Source of the DNA: JAJZGK01 sp035538795
GTDB lineage: Bacteria > Pseudomonadota > Alphaproteobacteria > Rhodospirillales > Magnetospirillaceae
Length of the DNA stretch: 64,000 nucleotides
NCBI GenBank assembly: GCA_035538795.1
Contig: DATLJS010000029.1
Coordinates: 1-64,000, forward strand
Direction of reading: 5' to 3'
Program-made: the position numbers and the translations under genes
Notes under the pieces: generated by a model
What the model saw: the letters and a program-made list of their open reading frames with translations, nothing else
What the model was told of the DNA's origin: nothing
Database searches by the model: none
Shown here: one piece after another, positions 43,248-51,929 of the stretch
How positions within the stretch are numbered: the first letter of the stretch is position 1
How the letters are laid out: every line of letters starts with the position of its first letter

Positions 43248-43262
43248 TGCGAATCATTCGCA
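43248..43262 (-). promoter_or_regulatory. Fur-like box (7-1-7 inverted repeat)
   Basis: TGCGAAT (43248-43254), one base, ATTCGCA (43256-43262) is a perfect 7-1-7 dyad matching the Fur-family pattern TGnnAAT-n-ATTnnCA. It lies 33 bases before the PadR-like start. The divergent exported-protein gene starts 191 bases away, so the PadR-like operon is the likelier target. The rest of 43216-43453 holds no gene. Confidence 0.65.
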
Positions 43263-43453
43263 TATAAGAAATTTGCATGAGAGAACGCCGAACGGCAAGA
43301 AAAATCTGGTAACGGATTGCTACATCAGGCTTTTCGCATAGGGCAGTTGTGTCATGCGGCAAACGGGACTCTTTGGCCTCGATGCCCCTTGAAATCGGAG
43401 TCTCCGATGGCGCAATATTCAGCCGCCTTTTTCCACTGACAATCGGGTGAGCC

Positions 43454-44008
43454 TTGCTCAAGCGTCTGACCGTCTCCGCTGTTGCTCTGGCCGTGCTGGC
43501 CTCTGTTCCGGCTTATGCCAACACCGCCTGCTTTACTCCCGACGAAGCCAAGGCGGCCCACTTCCGCACCATGCTGCAGGAATTCAACGTCGCCGCCCTG
43601 AACTGCCAGAGCACCGACCCCAACGACACCTCGCCCAGCATCCGCGACCGTTACAACAGCTTCGTCTCCAAGCATGGCAGCAAGCTGTCGCAGAACGCCC
43701 AGGCCGTGCGCAGTCACTTCGCCCGCGCTGGCGGCAATCTGGATATGTGGATGACCAAGGTCGCCAATGCCGACGGCCAGGCCGTCATGACCGATCCTGA
43801 ATATTGCCAGCACGCCTCGGACAAGCTGGACAAAGCGCTGGAACTGCAAAGCCACGAACTGGAAGGCTACGCCAGCACCGCCCAGACCTTCGATCCTTAT
43901 GTGGACGAGTGCCCGGCCAAGGCAGTCCCCGCCGTCGCCAAAAAGACGGAGAAGGCCCAGCACCACAAGAAGAAGCCGGCCAACAAGACCACCGCTCAGA
44001 ACGACTGA
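43454..44008 (+). CDS. Exported 184-residue protein of unknown function
   Basis: A TTG start begins a clear signal peptide (LKRLTVSAVALAVLASVPAYA). The nearby GTG at 43447 is in another frame. The mature protein is helical, with four cysteines (NTACFTPDE, LNCQSTDP, EYCQH, DECPAK) likely forming disulfides. It ends in a Lys-rich tail (KAQHHKKKPANK). No family is recognised. A strong terminator follows. Confidence 0.7.
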   Translation: MLKRLTVSAVALAVLASVPAYANTACFTPDEAKAAHFRTMLQEFNVAALNCQSTDPNDTSPSIRDRYNSFVSKHGSKLSQNAQAVRSHFARAGGNLDMWMTKVANADGQAVMTDPEYCQHASDKLDKALELQSHELEGYASTAQTFDPYVDECPAKAVPAVAKKTEKAQHHKKKPANKTTAQND

Positions 44009-44033
44009 GCCCAAGGTCGCAGCCGAACGAAAC

Positions 44034-44065
44034 AACCCGCCGCAGCCACGCTCCGGCGGGTTTTT
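44034..44065 (+). terminator. Strong rho-independent terminator
   Basis: AACCCGCCG (44034-44042) and CGGCGGGTT (44054-44062) form a 9-bp stem with an 11-base loop followed by TTTTT (44061-44065), 26 bases after the exported-protein stop. Confidence 0.9.
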
Positions 44066-44162
44066 CATGCCCATTCCGCACCGCCGACGCATTGACCCGG
44101 TTCCGCCATGAAGAGAAGCGGAAAACATTGAACGGCGGTATTGCGCCCGTCTGCGCAAACAA

Positions 44163-44190
44163 AAACCCCCGCGGCGGACCGCGGGGGTTT
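44163..44190 (-). terminator. Strong terminator of the ompA gene
   Basis: AAACCCCCGCGG (44163-44174) and CCGCGGGGGTTT (44179-44190) form a perfect 12-bp stem with a 4-base loop. On the minus strand TTTTTGTTT follows. It sits 27 bases past the OmpA stop. Bases between this and the other terminator hold no gene. Confidence 0.9.
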
Positions 44191-44216
44191 CGTTTTGCCG
44201 ATCAAGCGTGCCGGGA

Positions 44217-45263
44217 TTACGGCAGCAGGATCTGGACGCGACGGTTCTGAGGCTCGCGGACGCCGTCCTTGGTGGCGACCAGCGGATCGCTCTTGCCCTT
44301 GCCGACCACCGAGATTTCGTTCTCGGGGATGCCCAGCTTGACCAGAGCGGCCTTCACGGCGTTGGCGCGACGCAGCGACAGAGCCATGTTGTACTTCTCG
44401 GAGCCAGCAGCGTCGGTGTGGCCGGTCAGCGAAATGCTGGTGGCCTTGCTGGTCTTGGCGTTGGCGGCAGCCTGCTCGATGATCTTCTGCGCTTCCGGCG
44501 TGATGTTCGACTTATCGAAGTCGAAGAACACCAGATAGGACTTGGCGATCACGGCCTGGGTCGGCTTGGGAGCCGGGACCGGAGCGGGAGCCGGAGCAGC
44601 GACCGGAGCGGCGGCGACCGGAGCTTCCGGAGCGCCGAACTTGTAGGTGAAGCCAACCATCAGGCTGTGAGCTTCGTACGGCCCCTTGGTCTTGCCGGTG
44701 CCGGCCGAGGAGTCGACCTTGTAGCTGCCGTCCAGGGTACGCAGGTAGCGGTAGTCGGCGTTCAGAGCGAGGTGTTCGTTCAGAGCGTACGACACGCCGG
44801 CGATGCCCTGGTAAGCGAAAGCGATGTCGCTGTCGTTGGTCAGGGTAGCCGTGCTGTTGCGGACCTTGTTGTTCTGGATGTAGGCGCCACCGATACCAGC
44901 ACCGAAGTACGGGGTCCAGGCGGTGCCGGTGCGGATGTCGTACAGGCCGTTGACCATCAGGTCATAGGTCTGCAGATCGCCCTTGCCGTCCGAGCCACCG
45001 ACCTTGTCGATGCCGTTGTAACGCCAGCCCAGTTCGCCTTCAACGCGATAGGGGCCGAAAGCATAACCGGCATTGGCCAGCAGGCCGAAGCCGGCGTCCT
45101 TCTGGACCTTGACCTTGCCGATGGTGCTGTCATCGGACTTGTACTTTTCGGCCGGAGCCAGGTTCAGGCCGGTCTCAGCACCGACATACCAGCCGTCGGC
45201 CAAAGCCGCGGTGGACAGGCCGGCGACGATGCCAGCGGCGAGAATGCCAGAAACGATACGCAT
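44217..45263 (-). CDS. OmpA-family outer-membrane porin
   Basis: A 348-residue outer-membrane protein from the ATG at 45263 (preceded by AAGGGTGA). Signal peptide 1-22, then an eight-stranded beta-barrel (about 23-205, starting GWYVGAETGLNLAP). A Pro/Ala hinge (about 210-235) joins it to a periplasmic OmpA/MotB-like peptidoglycan-binding domain (about 240-348) with SISLTGHTDAAGSEKYNMAL and REPQNRRVQI. It probably anchors the outer membrane to the wall. Codon use is strongly biased (highly uniform codons), consistent with high expression, and it has its own promoter and terminator. Confidence 0.93.
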   Translation of the reverse strand: MRIVSGILAAGIVAGLSTAALADGWYVGAETGLNLAPAEKYKSDDSTIGKVKVQKDAGFGLLANAGYAFGPYRVEGELGWRYNGIDKVGGSDGKGDLQTYDLMVNGLYDIRTGTAWTPYFGAGIGGAYIQNNKVRNSTATLTNDSDIAFAYQGIAGVSYALNEHLALNADYRYLRTLDGSYKVDSSAGTGKTKGPYEAHSLMVGFTYKFGAPEAPVAAAPVAAPAPAPVPAPKPTQAVIAKSYLVFFDFDKSNITPEAQKIIEQAAANAKTSKATSISLTGHTDAAGSEKYNMALSLRRANAVKAALVKLGIPENEISVVGKGKSDPLVATKDGVREPQNRRVQILLP

Positions 45264-45309
45264 GGTTAATTCACCCTTCAGCGAAGAGGACAGAAATTCA
45301 CTAGTCCGA

Positions 45310-45338
45310 TATCTAATCCAACCGGCGATACAACTCAA
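45310..45338 (-). promoter_or_regulatory. Predicted promoter of the ompA gene
   Basis: On the minus strand TTGAGT (45338-45333), a 17-base spacer and TAGATA (45315-45310) lie about 47 bases before the OmpA start. This fits sigma-70 and a monocistronic transcript ending at 44163. Confidence 0.6.
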
Positions 45339-45421
45339 CCGCTCCGAACGGATAAGATCGGAAAACCGAGCCTTTTTGGCACCACAGTTGCCAAGATGCA
45401 ACAGTTTCACCCCGTAAGCCC

Positions 45422-46246
45422 TTAATTTTGAGGACTTTCCTCCCGTGCAGCCGGTGTCTCGTCATGGCTGCCATCGTTTCCGCGCAACTCTGCGGCCTGT
45501 CGCTTCAGACGCGAAAAAGCCTGAACCGATACCGGGATACTCAGAAGATAGAGCGTCCCCACCACCGTCACCGTGGCCCAGGGGGAGGTGACGAGAAAGG
45601 CCGTCAGAATGCCCACGCACAGCATCACCGGCAGCACCACATTGTGGGGGATGCGAAACCGCTTGCCCGAGAAGGTCGGAATCTTGCTGACCATCAGAAA
45701 CGATACGCCGATCAGAAAGACGGCGTTGACGGCGGGACTGGAAAACAGCGGCCATTCGGTCTGAAAGCTGGCGACCATGGGCAACAGCACCAAACCGGCC
45801 GCGGCCGGCGCCGGAACGCCGGTGAAGAAGTTGTAAGCGTAAGCCGGCAGATCGGGTTCGCCGATCATGGTGTTGAAACGGGCCAGCCGCAGGGCGCAGC
45901 AGACCGAAAACAGCAGCACCAGGGCCCAGCCCAGACTGCCCGCCGACTGCATGGTCCAGAAATAGAGCAGCATGGCCGGAGCCACGCCGAAACTGACGAA
46001 GTCGGACAGCGAATCCAACTCTGCTCCGAACTTGCTGGTGCCGTGCAGCATGCGGGCGACCCGGCCGTCCAGACCGTCCAGCACGCCGGCCAGCAGGATC
46101 GACATCACGCCGGCCTCCCACTTCCCATGCAGACCGAAACGGATCGCCGTCATGCCGGCGCACAACGCCAGCATGGTCAGAATATTGGGGATCAGCTTAT
46201 TGATCGACAGGCCGGGCAGACGCGGCGGGCGGCGATGCTTGAACAT
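45422..46246 (-). CDS. pssA: CDP-diacylglycerol-serine O-phosphatidyltransferase
   Basis: A 274-residue membrane enzyme that makes phosphatidylserine. The CDP-alcohol phosphatidyltransferase motif is complete: Asp60-Gly61, Ala64-Arg65, Gly74, Asp78 and Asp82, in DGRVARMLHG followed by KFGAELDSLSD. About eight hydrophobic helices. Its start overlaps the psd stop by one base (TGATG), forming the phosphatidylethanolamine operon psd-pssA. Confidence 0.95.
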   Translation of the reverse strand: MFKHRRPPRLPGLSINKLIPNILTMLALCAGMTAIRFGLHGKWEAGVMSILLAGVLDGLDGRVARMLHGTSKFGAELDSLSDFVSFGVAPAMLLYFWTMQSAGSLGWALVLLFSVCCALRLARFNTMIGEPDLPAYAYNFFTGVPAPAAAGLVLLPMVASFQTEWPLFSSPAVNAVFLIGVSFLMVSKIPTFSGKRFRIPHNVVLPVMLCVGILTAFLVTSPWATVTVVGTLYLLSIPVSVQAFSRLKRQAAELRGNDGSHDETPAAREESPQN

Positions 46247-46953
46247 CAGCGAACCACTCCCTGACGGGCCGGTTCCGAAGACGTCAGGTCGGCCAGAATG
46301 GTTTCGCCGGCGATGGCGGTCTGGCCCACGGTGACCAGCGGCGAGACGCCGTCCGGCAGATAAACGTCAACGCGGCTGCCGAAGCGGATCAGACCGAAGC
46401 GTTCGCCAACCTCCAGGCTCTGCCCCTCGTTGACCTGACACAGAATCCGACGCGCCACCAGACCGGCGATCTGGACGAAGGCGATCTCGCGCCCATCGGC
46501 CATGGCCAGCCGCAGCGACATCCGTTCATTATGAGCCGAGGCCTTGTCCAGCGCCGCGTTGAAGAAACGACCCGGACGATAGGCCCGCTTGACCAAGGTT
46601 CCGGAAACCGGCGCGCGATTCACATGGACGTTGAAAACGTTCATGAAGACCGTGACTCGGGTCAGGGGCGCATCGCCCATGTCCAACTCGGCCGGAGGCG
46701 GAACCTGTTCGATCATCTGCACCACGCCGTCGGCCGGGCTGACGACCAGGCCTTCGCGGGTCGGGGTGGACCGGGCCGGGTCGCGGAAGAAATAGGCGCA
46801 CCACACCGTCAGGATGACGCCCAGCCACCCCAGAGGCTTGGCGATCAGGAACAATACGATGGTCGCCGCCGCGAAAATGGGAATGAACCGCCAACCTTCG
46901 GGATTGATGGGCATCTGAATCGCCTTGAGCAGCGAAAAATCCTGATTCGACAC
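46246..46953 (-). CDS. psd: Phosphatidylserine decarboxylase proenzyme
   Basis: A 235-residue membrane-associated enzyme that converts phosphatidylserine to phosphatidylethanolamine. It is the short PSD type: self-cleavage at Gly-Ser in RFGSRVDVYLP creates the pyruvoyl group. VFMNVFNVHVNRAPVSG is the conserved central segment. I choose GTG at 46953 because AGGAG lies 9 bases before it; the ATG at 46983 has no ribosome binding site. Confidence 0.93.
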   Translation of the reverse strand: MSNQDFSLLKAIQMPINPEGWRFIPIFAAATIVLFLIAKPLGWLGVILTVWCAYFFRDPARSTPTREGLVVSPADGVVQMIEQVPPPAELDMGDAPLTRVTVFMNVFNVHVNRAPVSGTLVKRAYRPGRFFNAALDKASAHNERMSLRLAMADGREIAFVQIAGLVARRILCQVNEGQSLEVGERFGLIRFGSRVDVYLPDGVSPLVTVGQTAIAGETILADLTSSEPARQGVVR

Positions 46954-47093
46954 GGTCGAAATCTCCTGATGTTTGGCGCGCATATTAGTGGCATTTGTCG
47001 GCGGGTGGAATTCTTAAAGTCCAGCCGCCTTTTTCAGCCGCCCGGCTCATGCTAGTCTGCCGTCTCCGAACATAGCCAGCGATCGCGGGACAG

Positions 47094-47615
47094 ATGGAAA
47101 AGACGCAGTACAGCCTTATCCTCGGCGACACCAAGATGCCCATCGACATTCATCATCTTGGTGTCGAAGACGGAGATCACGAGGCCGGGACCAAGCGCGA
47201 CAATTTCCGCTTCACCTTCGTCTGGCGCATGCTGAAGTTCCAGGCCGCCTATCATGAGCAAGGCGGTGCCGAGATGGATCTGAGCGCGGAAATCGGCCCC
47301 TTCCCGTTTTCCGCCGAATCCCCGCAGGCCCGCGTCGACTTGAAAGCCATCATCGCCGCCGCCAACAGCCAACTGGGGCCAGTGTTTCAGGAACGCCAAG
47401 GCCGCATCGTCCTGATCCGCCGCCTGCCGGTGATCCTCCCCGTCACCGCAGTCGGACTGATCACGGCCGTCACCGGTTTTCTGCTGAAGATCGCGCCTTA
47501 TCTGGATTGCATCGCCACCGTCATGGCGACGCCGCTGGAAGTGGCGAAAGGCGCGCCGCGCCTGCGGCCCAACTATCGCCGCCGGCCGGCGGTCAAGGGC
47601 AACCGCCAGCCCTGA
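47094..47615 (+). CDS. 173-residue protein of unknown function
   Basis: A soluble protein, divergent from psd. The N-terminal half contains THHLG-like and FRFTFVWRMLKFQAAY segments, and the second half QGRIVLIRRLPVILPVTAVG followed by a helix resembles the layout of YbjN/CesT-like chaperone folds. That is a weak structural impression, not a family match. The tail is very basic (RLRPNYRRRPAVKGNR). The ribosome binding site is weak, but codon use is like the neighbours. Confidence 0.65.
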   Translation: MEKTQYSLILGDTKMPIDIHHLGVEDGDHEAGTKRDNFRFTFVWRMLKFQAAYHEQGGAEMDLSAEIGPFPFSAESPQARVDLKAIIAAANSQLGPVFQERQGRIVLIRRLPVILPVTAVGLITAVTGFLLKIAPYLDCIATVMATPLEVAKGAPRLRPNYRRRPAVKGNRQP

Positions 47616-47665
47616 GGCTCCCATCCAAGAAACAGCGAGTTAAAGACCGCGGTCCCAAGGGGATT

Positions 47666-48628
47666 TCAGTTCTTGGGAACCATGAAAACCTGACCGGGAT
47701 AGATGCGGTTGGGATCGCGAATCTGCTCCTTGTTGGCCTGGAAGATGGTCACGAACTGAAAACCCGAGCCATAAGCCTTGCGGGCAATGCGCCACAGGCT
47801 GTTGCCCGGTTCGACGACAATCTTGCCGTCGGCCGGCAGAACGCCGCTGGGCGTGAACGTAATCTCGGCCCGGGCCGTCACCTTGCCGTCGGCGCCGACT
47901 TCATCGGCCCGCAGGGTATGCGAACTGGTTTTCAGATCGCCAGCGCGCGCAGTCAGACTCCAAGCGCCCTTTTCATCCGCCTGCGTCTGGCCCACTGGCT
48001 TATTGTCCAAATAAAGATGCAGTCCGGCCTTGGCACTGGCCTTGCCGGCCACGGCCAAGCGGCCCTGATCGTCGATTTTCACCGCACCGATGGAAACCGT
48101 CCCCGCGCCGTCTTTGGCTTCGGGGCCTTGCAGCACTTCGATCGAACCATCGGGATTGATCTTCACCGCCAGGGTGGCGCCCTTGTCCTTCTGGCGGTCG
48201 GGAACCACCAGAACCACCGGAGCCGCGCTGTCCACCTCGGTGCCGTCGGGATTATGGGCCTTCAGCGACAATTCGCGGCTACCAGGCGGCAAGGGCTGAT
48301 CGGGCACGAACACCCATTCGCCCCGGTTGTCGGCGATAACCCGGCCGATTTCCTTGCCGCCGTCCAGGATGACAATTTCCGCGCGGGGCATGCCGCGCCC
48401 GGCGATCACCGTTTCGCCCTGGGCGTTGATGCGCACCACGTCGAAACTGGGAACCGGTGAGTATTGCGGTTCGGCCGCGGGTTTCTTGGCTCCGGCCTGA
48501 GCCTGCGTCTGGGCGGCGGGCGGCGGCGGAGCCAACGGCTCGTCATGCTGGCTGGTCCACAGACTCAGTCCGATGGCGGTGGCGATGACGGCAATGCCCG
48601 CGAGGGCGATCACGACTGGCCGGTTCAC
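47666..48628 (-). CDS. LysM-domain protein with N-terminal membrane anchor
   Basis: A 320-residue envelope protein. An uncleaved membrane anchor (about 5-24, VVIALAGIAVIATAIGLSLW) precedes a Pro/Ala linker. Two Ig-like or BON-like beta repeats follow (about 60-250; VVRINAQGETVIAGRG and VKIDDQGRLAVAGKA have the same pattern). A C-terminal LysM domain (about 268-318) has VVEPGNSLWRIARKAYGSG and RIYPGQVFMVPK. It should bind peptidoglycan while tethered to the inner membrane. Convergent with the preceding unknown gene. Confidence 0.88.
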   Translation of the reverse strand: MNRPVVIALAGIAVIATAIGLSLWTSQHDEPLAPPPPAAQTQAQAGAKKPAAEPQYSPVPSFDVVRINAQGETVIAGRGMPRAEIVILDGGKEIGRVIADNRGEWVFVPDQPLPPGSRELSLKAHNPDGTEVDSAAPVVLVVPDRQKDKGATLAVKINPDGSIEVLQGPEAKDGAGTVSIGAVKIDDQGRLAVAGKASAKAGLHLYLDNKPVGQTQADEKGAWSLTARAGDLKTSSHTLRADEVGADGKVTARAEITFTPSGVLPADGKIVVEPGNSLWRIARKAYGSGFQFVTIFQANKEQIRDPNRIYPGQVFMVPKN

Positions 48629-48821
48629 GGCGCCTCGCTTTCAAGGTTGGGTCGCTCTACAGAGCCGCTCACCCTAATACGCCCGCCCAGCCGGCGCAAC
48701 CCGCGAGACCCTATCTATCGCAAAACGGAAATCATGTCACTTTTATTACAATTGAAAGTTTACGCCGCCTGTGCTTTCGATCTTCACCATCCGAATTAGT
48801 ACGAACGTATGTGGGGGCCAC

Positions 48822-50777
48822 ATGCCTAATCCTTTAGGAAGACTTTCGCTCAAAATTCAGATCGCTCTGATCGCCGTCATCGGCGTGGCCGGATTGGCCT
48901 TGGCCGGCGTCTTTCTGATATTGGGCGAAACCCGGCAGGATCAGGCGCAACAGCTCATGGATCAAGCCGCCCGCAACCGCGACGTCCTGAACAGAGCGCA
49001 GATATCCCGCCTGAAAGCGCGGGGCTATCGCCAGGAATTCATGCTCCAGCACAGCGAAGACGCCGCCAGGAAACAGGCCGAAGCCACCGCCGCCCTGAGC
49101 AACGCCTTGACCGATCTGGCCGCCGCGGGCCTGAACGTGAGCGATTTGCAAGCCAACGTCGAAGCCTATGGCCAAGCCTCGACCCAGTTCATCGACAACC
49201 AGCGCCGCCTGGGGCTGGACGAAAAGACCGGCCTGATGGGCACTCTTCGCGGATCGGTCCACGATGTCGAGGATCGGCTGGGAAAATTCGACCAGCCGCG
49301 CCTGAGCGTGCTGATGCTGATGATGCGCCGCCATGAAAAAGATTTCCTCGTCCGGCTGGACGGAAAATACGTGGATCAGATGAAAAGCCGCGCCGAAGAA
49401 TTCGCCAAAGCCTTGGCGGCGTCCGCCCTGCCTGACGAGGAAAAAGCCAGCATCACCGCCGACATGGAGGCCTATCAGCGGGACTTCGCCGCCGTGGCCG
49501 AGGGAACTTTGAAGAACCAGCAATTGGCCGCTGCTCTGGCCCAGCGGGCCCAGGACTTGAATCCGCCGCTGGAAAAGCTGGCGGATCAGGTGGGAGCCAG
49601 CTATCAGAGAGCCGTCCAGGACATTCAGGCGGTTCGGGATTCGACCCGGCACCTGTTGCTGTCGACCGTGCTGTTCTGCGGGCTTCTGGAAGTGGTGGGG
49701 GCCGCCCTGGTGGGCGTGACCCTGTACCGCCGTCTGTCCTCGGTAATCGCCGCCATGCTGGTTCTGGCCGAAGGCCGCGACGCCGCCATCCCCTATGCCG
49801 AAGACGCCGACGAGGTCGGACAGATGGCCCGCGCCCTGGAAGTGTTCCGCCGGGCTCAGGCTGAAATCCAGACGCAGAAACTGGCTCGCGAGGATCTTGA
49901 ACGCCGCATGGCCGGGCAACGGGCCGAGGCGATGAAGGAACTGGCGCAAAATTTCCGCACCGCCATGGAAAGCGCGGTTGCCGAGGTCGCGGACATGGCC
50001 GGAGCCATGCGCCGGGACGCCGAAGGCATGATCGGTCTGGTTCGAGAAACATCCCGCCAGAGCGACACCGCCGCCCGCGTATCCAGTCAAGCCAACGGCG
50101 AAACGCAGGCCGTGGCCTCGGCGGCTGAAGAATTGTCCGTCTCCATCAACGAAGTCAGTCGTCAGGTCGCCCAATCCGCCGGCATCGTCGAACAAGCCCA
50201 TCGAGCGGTCGACGGCACCGCCGCCACCGTTGCCAATCTAGCCGACGTGGCCGGACGCATCGGCGACGTGGTCGACCTGATCACCGCCATTGCGGCGCAG
50301 ACCAACCTTCTGGCCCTGAACGCCACCATCGAGGCGGCGCGGGCCGGAGAAGCCGGAAAAGGCTTCGCCGTGGTTGCCGGCGAGGTGAAAAATCTTGCCA
50401 ATCAGACGGCCAAGGCCACCGAGGAAATCGGCGCTCAGGTTCTGGCGATCCAGGACGGCACCGCCCGCGTGGTCGAGGAAATCCGTTCGTTCGGCGGCGT
50501 CATCGCCGAAGTCCGCGATATCTCGCAGTCAATGGCCGCCGCCATGGGTCAGCAGGACGCCGCCACCCGCGAAATTGCCGCCAGCGTCGGCCGCGCAGCC
50601 GCCGGCAGCAAGGAAGTGGAAGGCCAGTTGGGCTGTCTCAGCGGTTCGGCGGAACAGGCCGGCCTGGCCGCCGAAGAGGTTGCGCAGTCCTGCGACCGGC
50701 TGGCCCGGCTTTCATCGCGGCTACAACAGTCTCTGCGCGATTTTTTGGAAAAATTGCAGGATGACCGGGCAGCCTGA
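48822..50777 (+). CDS. Methyl-accepting chemotaxis protein with helical (HBM-like) sensor
   Basis: A 651-residue chemoreceptor from the ATG at 48822. Order: TM1 (about 10-32), an all-helical periplasmic region (about 35-280) resembling the helical bimodular sensor, TM2 (about 283-305), HAMP (YRRLSSVIAAMLVLAEG), then the signalling domain with AAQTNLLALNATIEAARAGE. HBM sensors are known to bind organic acids in other bacteria; the ligand here is unknown. The sensor type differs from the Cache receptor at 6-7.8 kb. Confidence 0.92.
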   Translation: MPNPLGRLSLKIQIALIAVIGVAGLALAGVFLILGETRQDQAQQLMDQAARNRDVLNRAQISRLKARGYRQEFMLQHSEDAARKQAEATAALSNALTDLAAAGLNVSDLQANVEAYGQASTQFIDNQRRLGLDEKTGLMGTLRGSVHDVEDRLGKFDQPRLSVLMLMMRRHEKDFLVRLDGKYVDQMKSRAEEFAKALAASALPDEEKASITADMEAYQRDFAAVAEGTLKNQQLAAALAQRAQDLNPPLEKLADQVGASYQRAVQDIQAVRDSTRHLLLSTVLFCGLLEVVGAALVGVTLYRRLSSVIAAMLVLAEGRDAAIPYAEDADEVGQMARALEVFRRAQAEIQTQKLAREDLERRMAGQRAEAMKELAQNFRTAMESAVAEVADMAGAMRRDAEGMIGLVRETSRQSDTAARVSSQANGETQAVASAAEELSVSINEVSRQVAQSAGIVEQAHRAVDGTAATVANLADVAGRIGDVVDLITAIAAQTNLLALNATIEAARAGEAGKGFAVVAGEVKNLANQTAKATEEIGAQVLAIQDGTARVVEEIRSFGGVIAEVRDISQSMAAAMGQQDAATREIAASVGRAAAGSKEVEGQLGCLSGSAEQAGLAAEEVAQSCDRLARLSSRLQQSLRDFLEKLQDDRAA

Positions 50778-50818
50778 CAAGCGGCGCCGACCTGCGCGGC
50801 GTTTGGGTGGAAACGGAG

Positions 50819-51178
50819 CTAGAAACGGATGCCGATACGGGCGCCCACCAGATAGTGGGTTTGGGCGGCGCTGCCGTCCGGAGTCACGTTGAGGCGCTGG
50901 CTGCTGGCGGTGCCGCCGATCAGCACGCTTTCGCTCAGCGCGTGGTCGATGCGCAGAGTGAACTGAGGACCGCCGGCGGACGAACTTTCCTGTCCACCCG
51001 TCCCGGCGCCGAAATGCACGGTCGTCGCGCCGCCGTTCAAGCTCAGCAGGGACCATTGCGACGACATGGCGGCACCGCCCAGGCTGAACCCACCGGGCAG
51101 GCGCGGCAAATCTTCCGCCAAGGCCGGAACGGCAGCGGCGGCACACAGCGCGACAAAAAACATGCGGAACGGTTTCAT
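50819..51178 (-). CDS. Small exported protein, possible outer-membrane strand protein
   Basis: A 119-residue protein. The ATG at 51178 is 9 bases after GGAGG. Signal peptide 1-21 (PFRMFFVALCAAAAVPALA), then a glycine/serine-rich beta-prone sequence ending in an aromatic residue (GARIGIRF). A terminal Phe is typical of outer-membrane beta-barrels, but the chain is short for a full barrel. No family recognised. Confidence 0.65.
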   Translation of the reverse strand: MKPFRMFFVALCAAAAVPALAEDLPRLPGGFSLGGAAMSSQWSLLSLNGGATTVHFGAGTGGQESSSAGGPQFTLRIDHALSESVLIGGTASSQRLNVTPDGSAAQTHYLVGARIGIRF

Positions 51179-51297
51179 CACGAAAAGCCTCCTTCAAGGC
51201 CGTTTCGATCGTGGAACCATTATAGCGCCGAATTGACAAGAAAGGGTTACTGGAATTGAGCTTTCGGCGAAAAAAGCCCGTTGGATTTTAAGGATAT

Positions 51298-51924
51298 TTA
51301 CCTAAGAAGCAGGGAGCAGGAGAATTCCCCCTCGGGCAAGGGGCCGGATAGAACCAACAGCAGATCGGAACTTCCTTGCTGCGGCGCCTCCAATTCCACG
51401 GGCTCGTTTTCCGCCAGCACCATGGCCAAGGCCCGGGCCTCGGCATCGCCCTTCAGCACCGCCAGCCGCAACGTCTCGGCCGGCATGCCGCGCACCAGCA
51501 GCAGCGGACGGCGTCCTTTTTCCAGCAAGTCCCGGCACACACCGCCGTCGGCCCGTCCCCGCCATCCCACCACCAAAAGATCGAAGCCGTGGGCCGCGTC
51601 GCTGAGTTCCGATCCGACCCGACCCCGCCGGACATGAAAGGCTCCGGACAGCCGGCTGCGTCGGCAGGCCTCCTCGAAGCCCCGGCGGGCGGCCGCCTCC
51701 TGCAAACGCAGGGCGCTGGCGATAACGTCTTGTGATCCCATCACCCTGCGGCGATTCGCACCGATCAGGATGACGTCCGGGTGCTGGACCAAGCGGCTCA
51801 GATTGACGTCTTCGACATACAGGCCGTCCAGACTGGCTCCCAGACGGCTGGCCAGCAAAGCCGCCGTCCGGGCGGCCGCCAGACTGGGAGCGGAAGCATC
51901 GATGGCCAGCAGCAGGCGACGCAT
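51298..51924 (-). CDS. Universal-stress-protein-like protein
   Basis: A 208-residue cytoplasmic protein from the ATG at 51924. RRLLLAIDASAPSLAAARTA at the start and DLLVVGWRGRADGG in the middle match the UspA fold; the last about 70 residues are an extra tail. The ATP-binding GxxGxxGxS motif is not clear. Its start lies 5 bases after the lonB-like stop, so it is the third gene of the zincin-lonB-usp operon and probably stress-related. Confidence 0.75.
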   Translation of the reverse strand: MRRLLLAIDASAPSLAAARTAALLASRLGASLDGLYVEDVNLSRLVQHPDVILIGANRRRVMGSQDVIASALRLQEAAARRGFEEACRRSRLSGAFHVRRGRVGSELSDAAHGFDLLVVGWRGRADGGVCRDLLEKGRRPLLLVRGMPAETLRLAVLKGDAEARALAMVLAENEPVELEAPQQGSSDLLLVLSGPLPEGEFSCSLLLR

Positions 51925-51929
51925 GGCCG

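Noticed and set aside
45371..45395. Hairpin TTGGCA / TGCCAA between pssA and ompA as a pssA terminator
   Set aside because: On the minus strand it is followed by A residues, not T, so it does not fit a rho-independent terminator.
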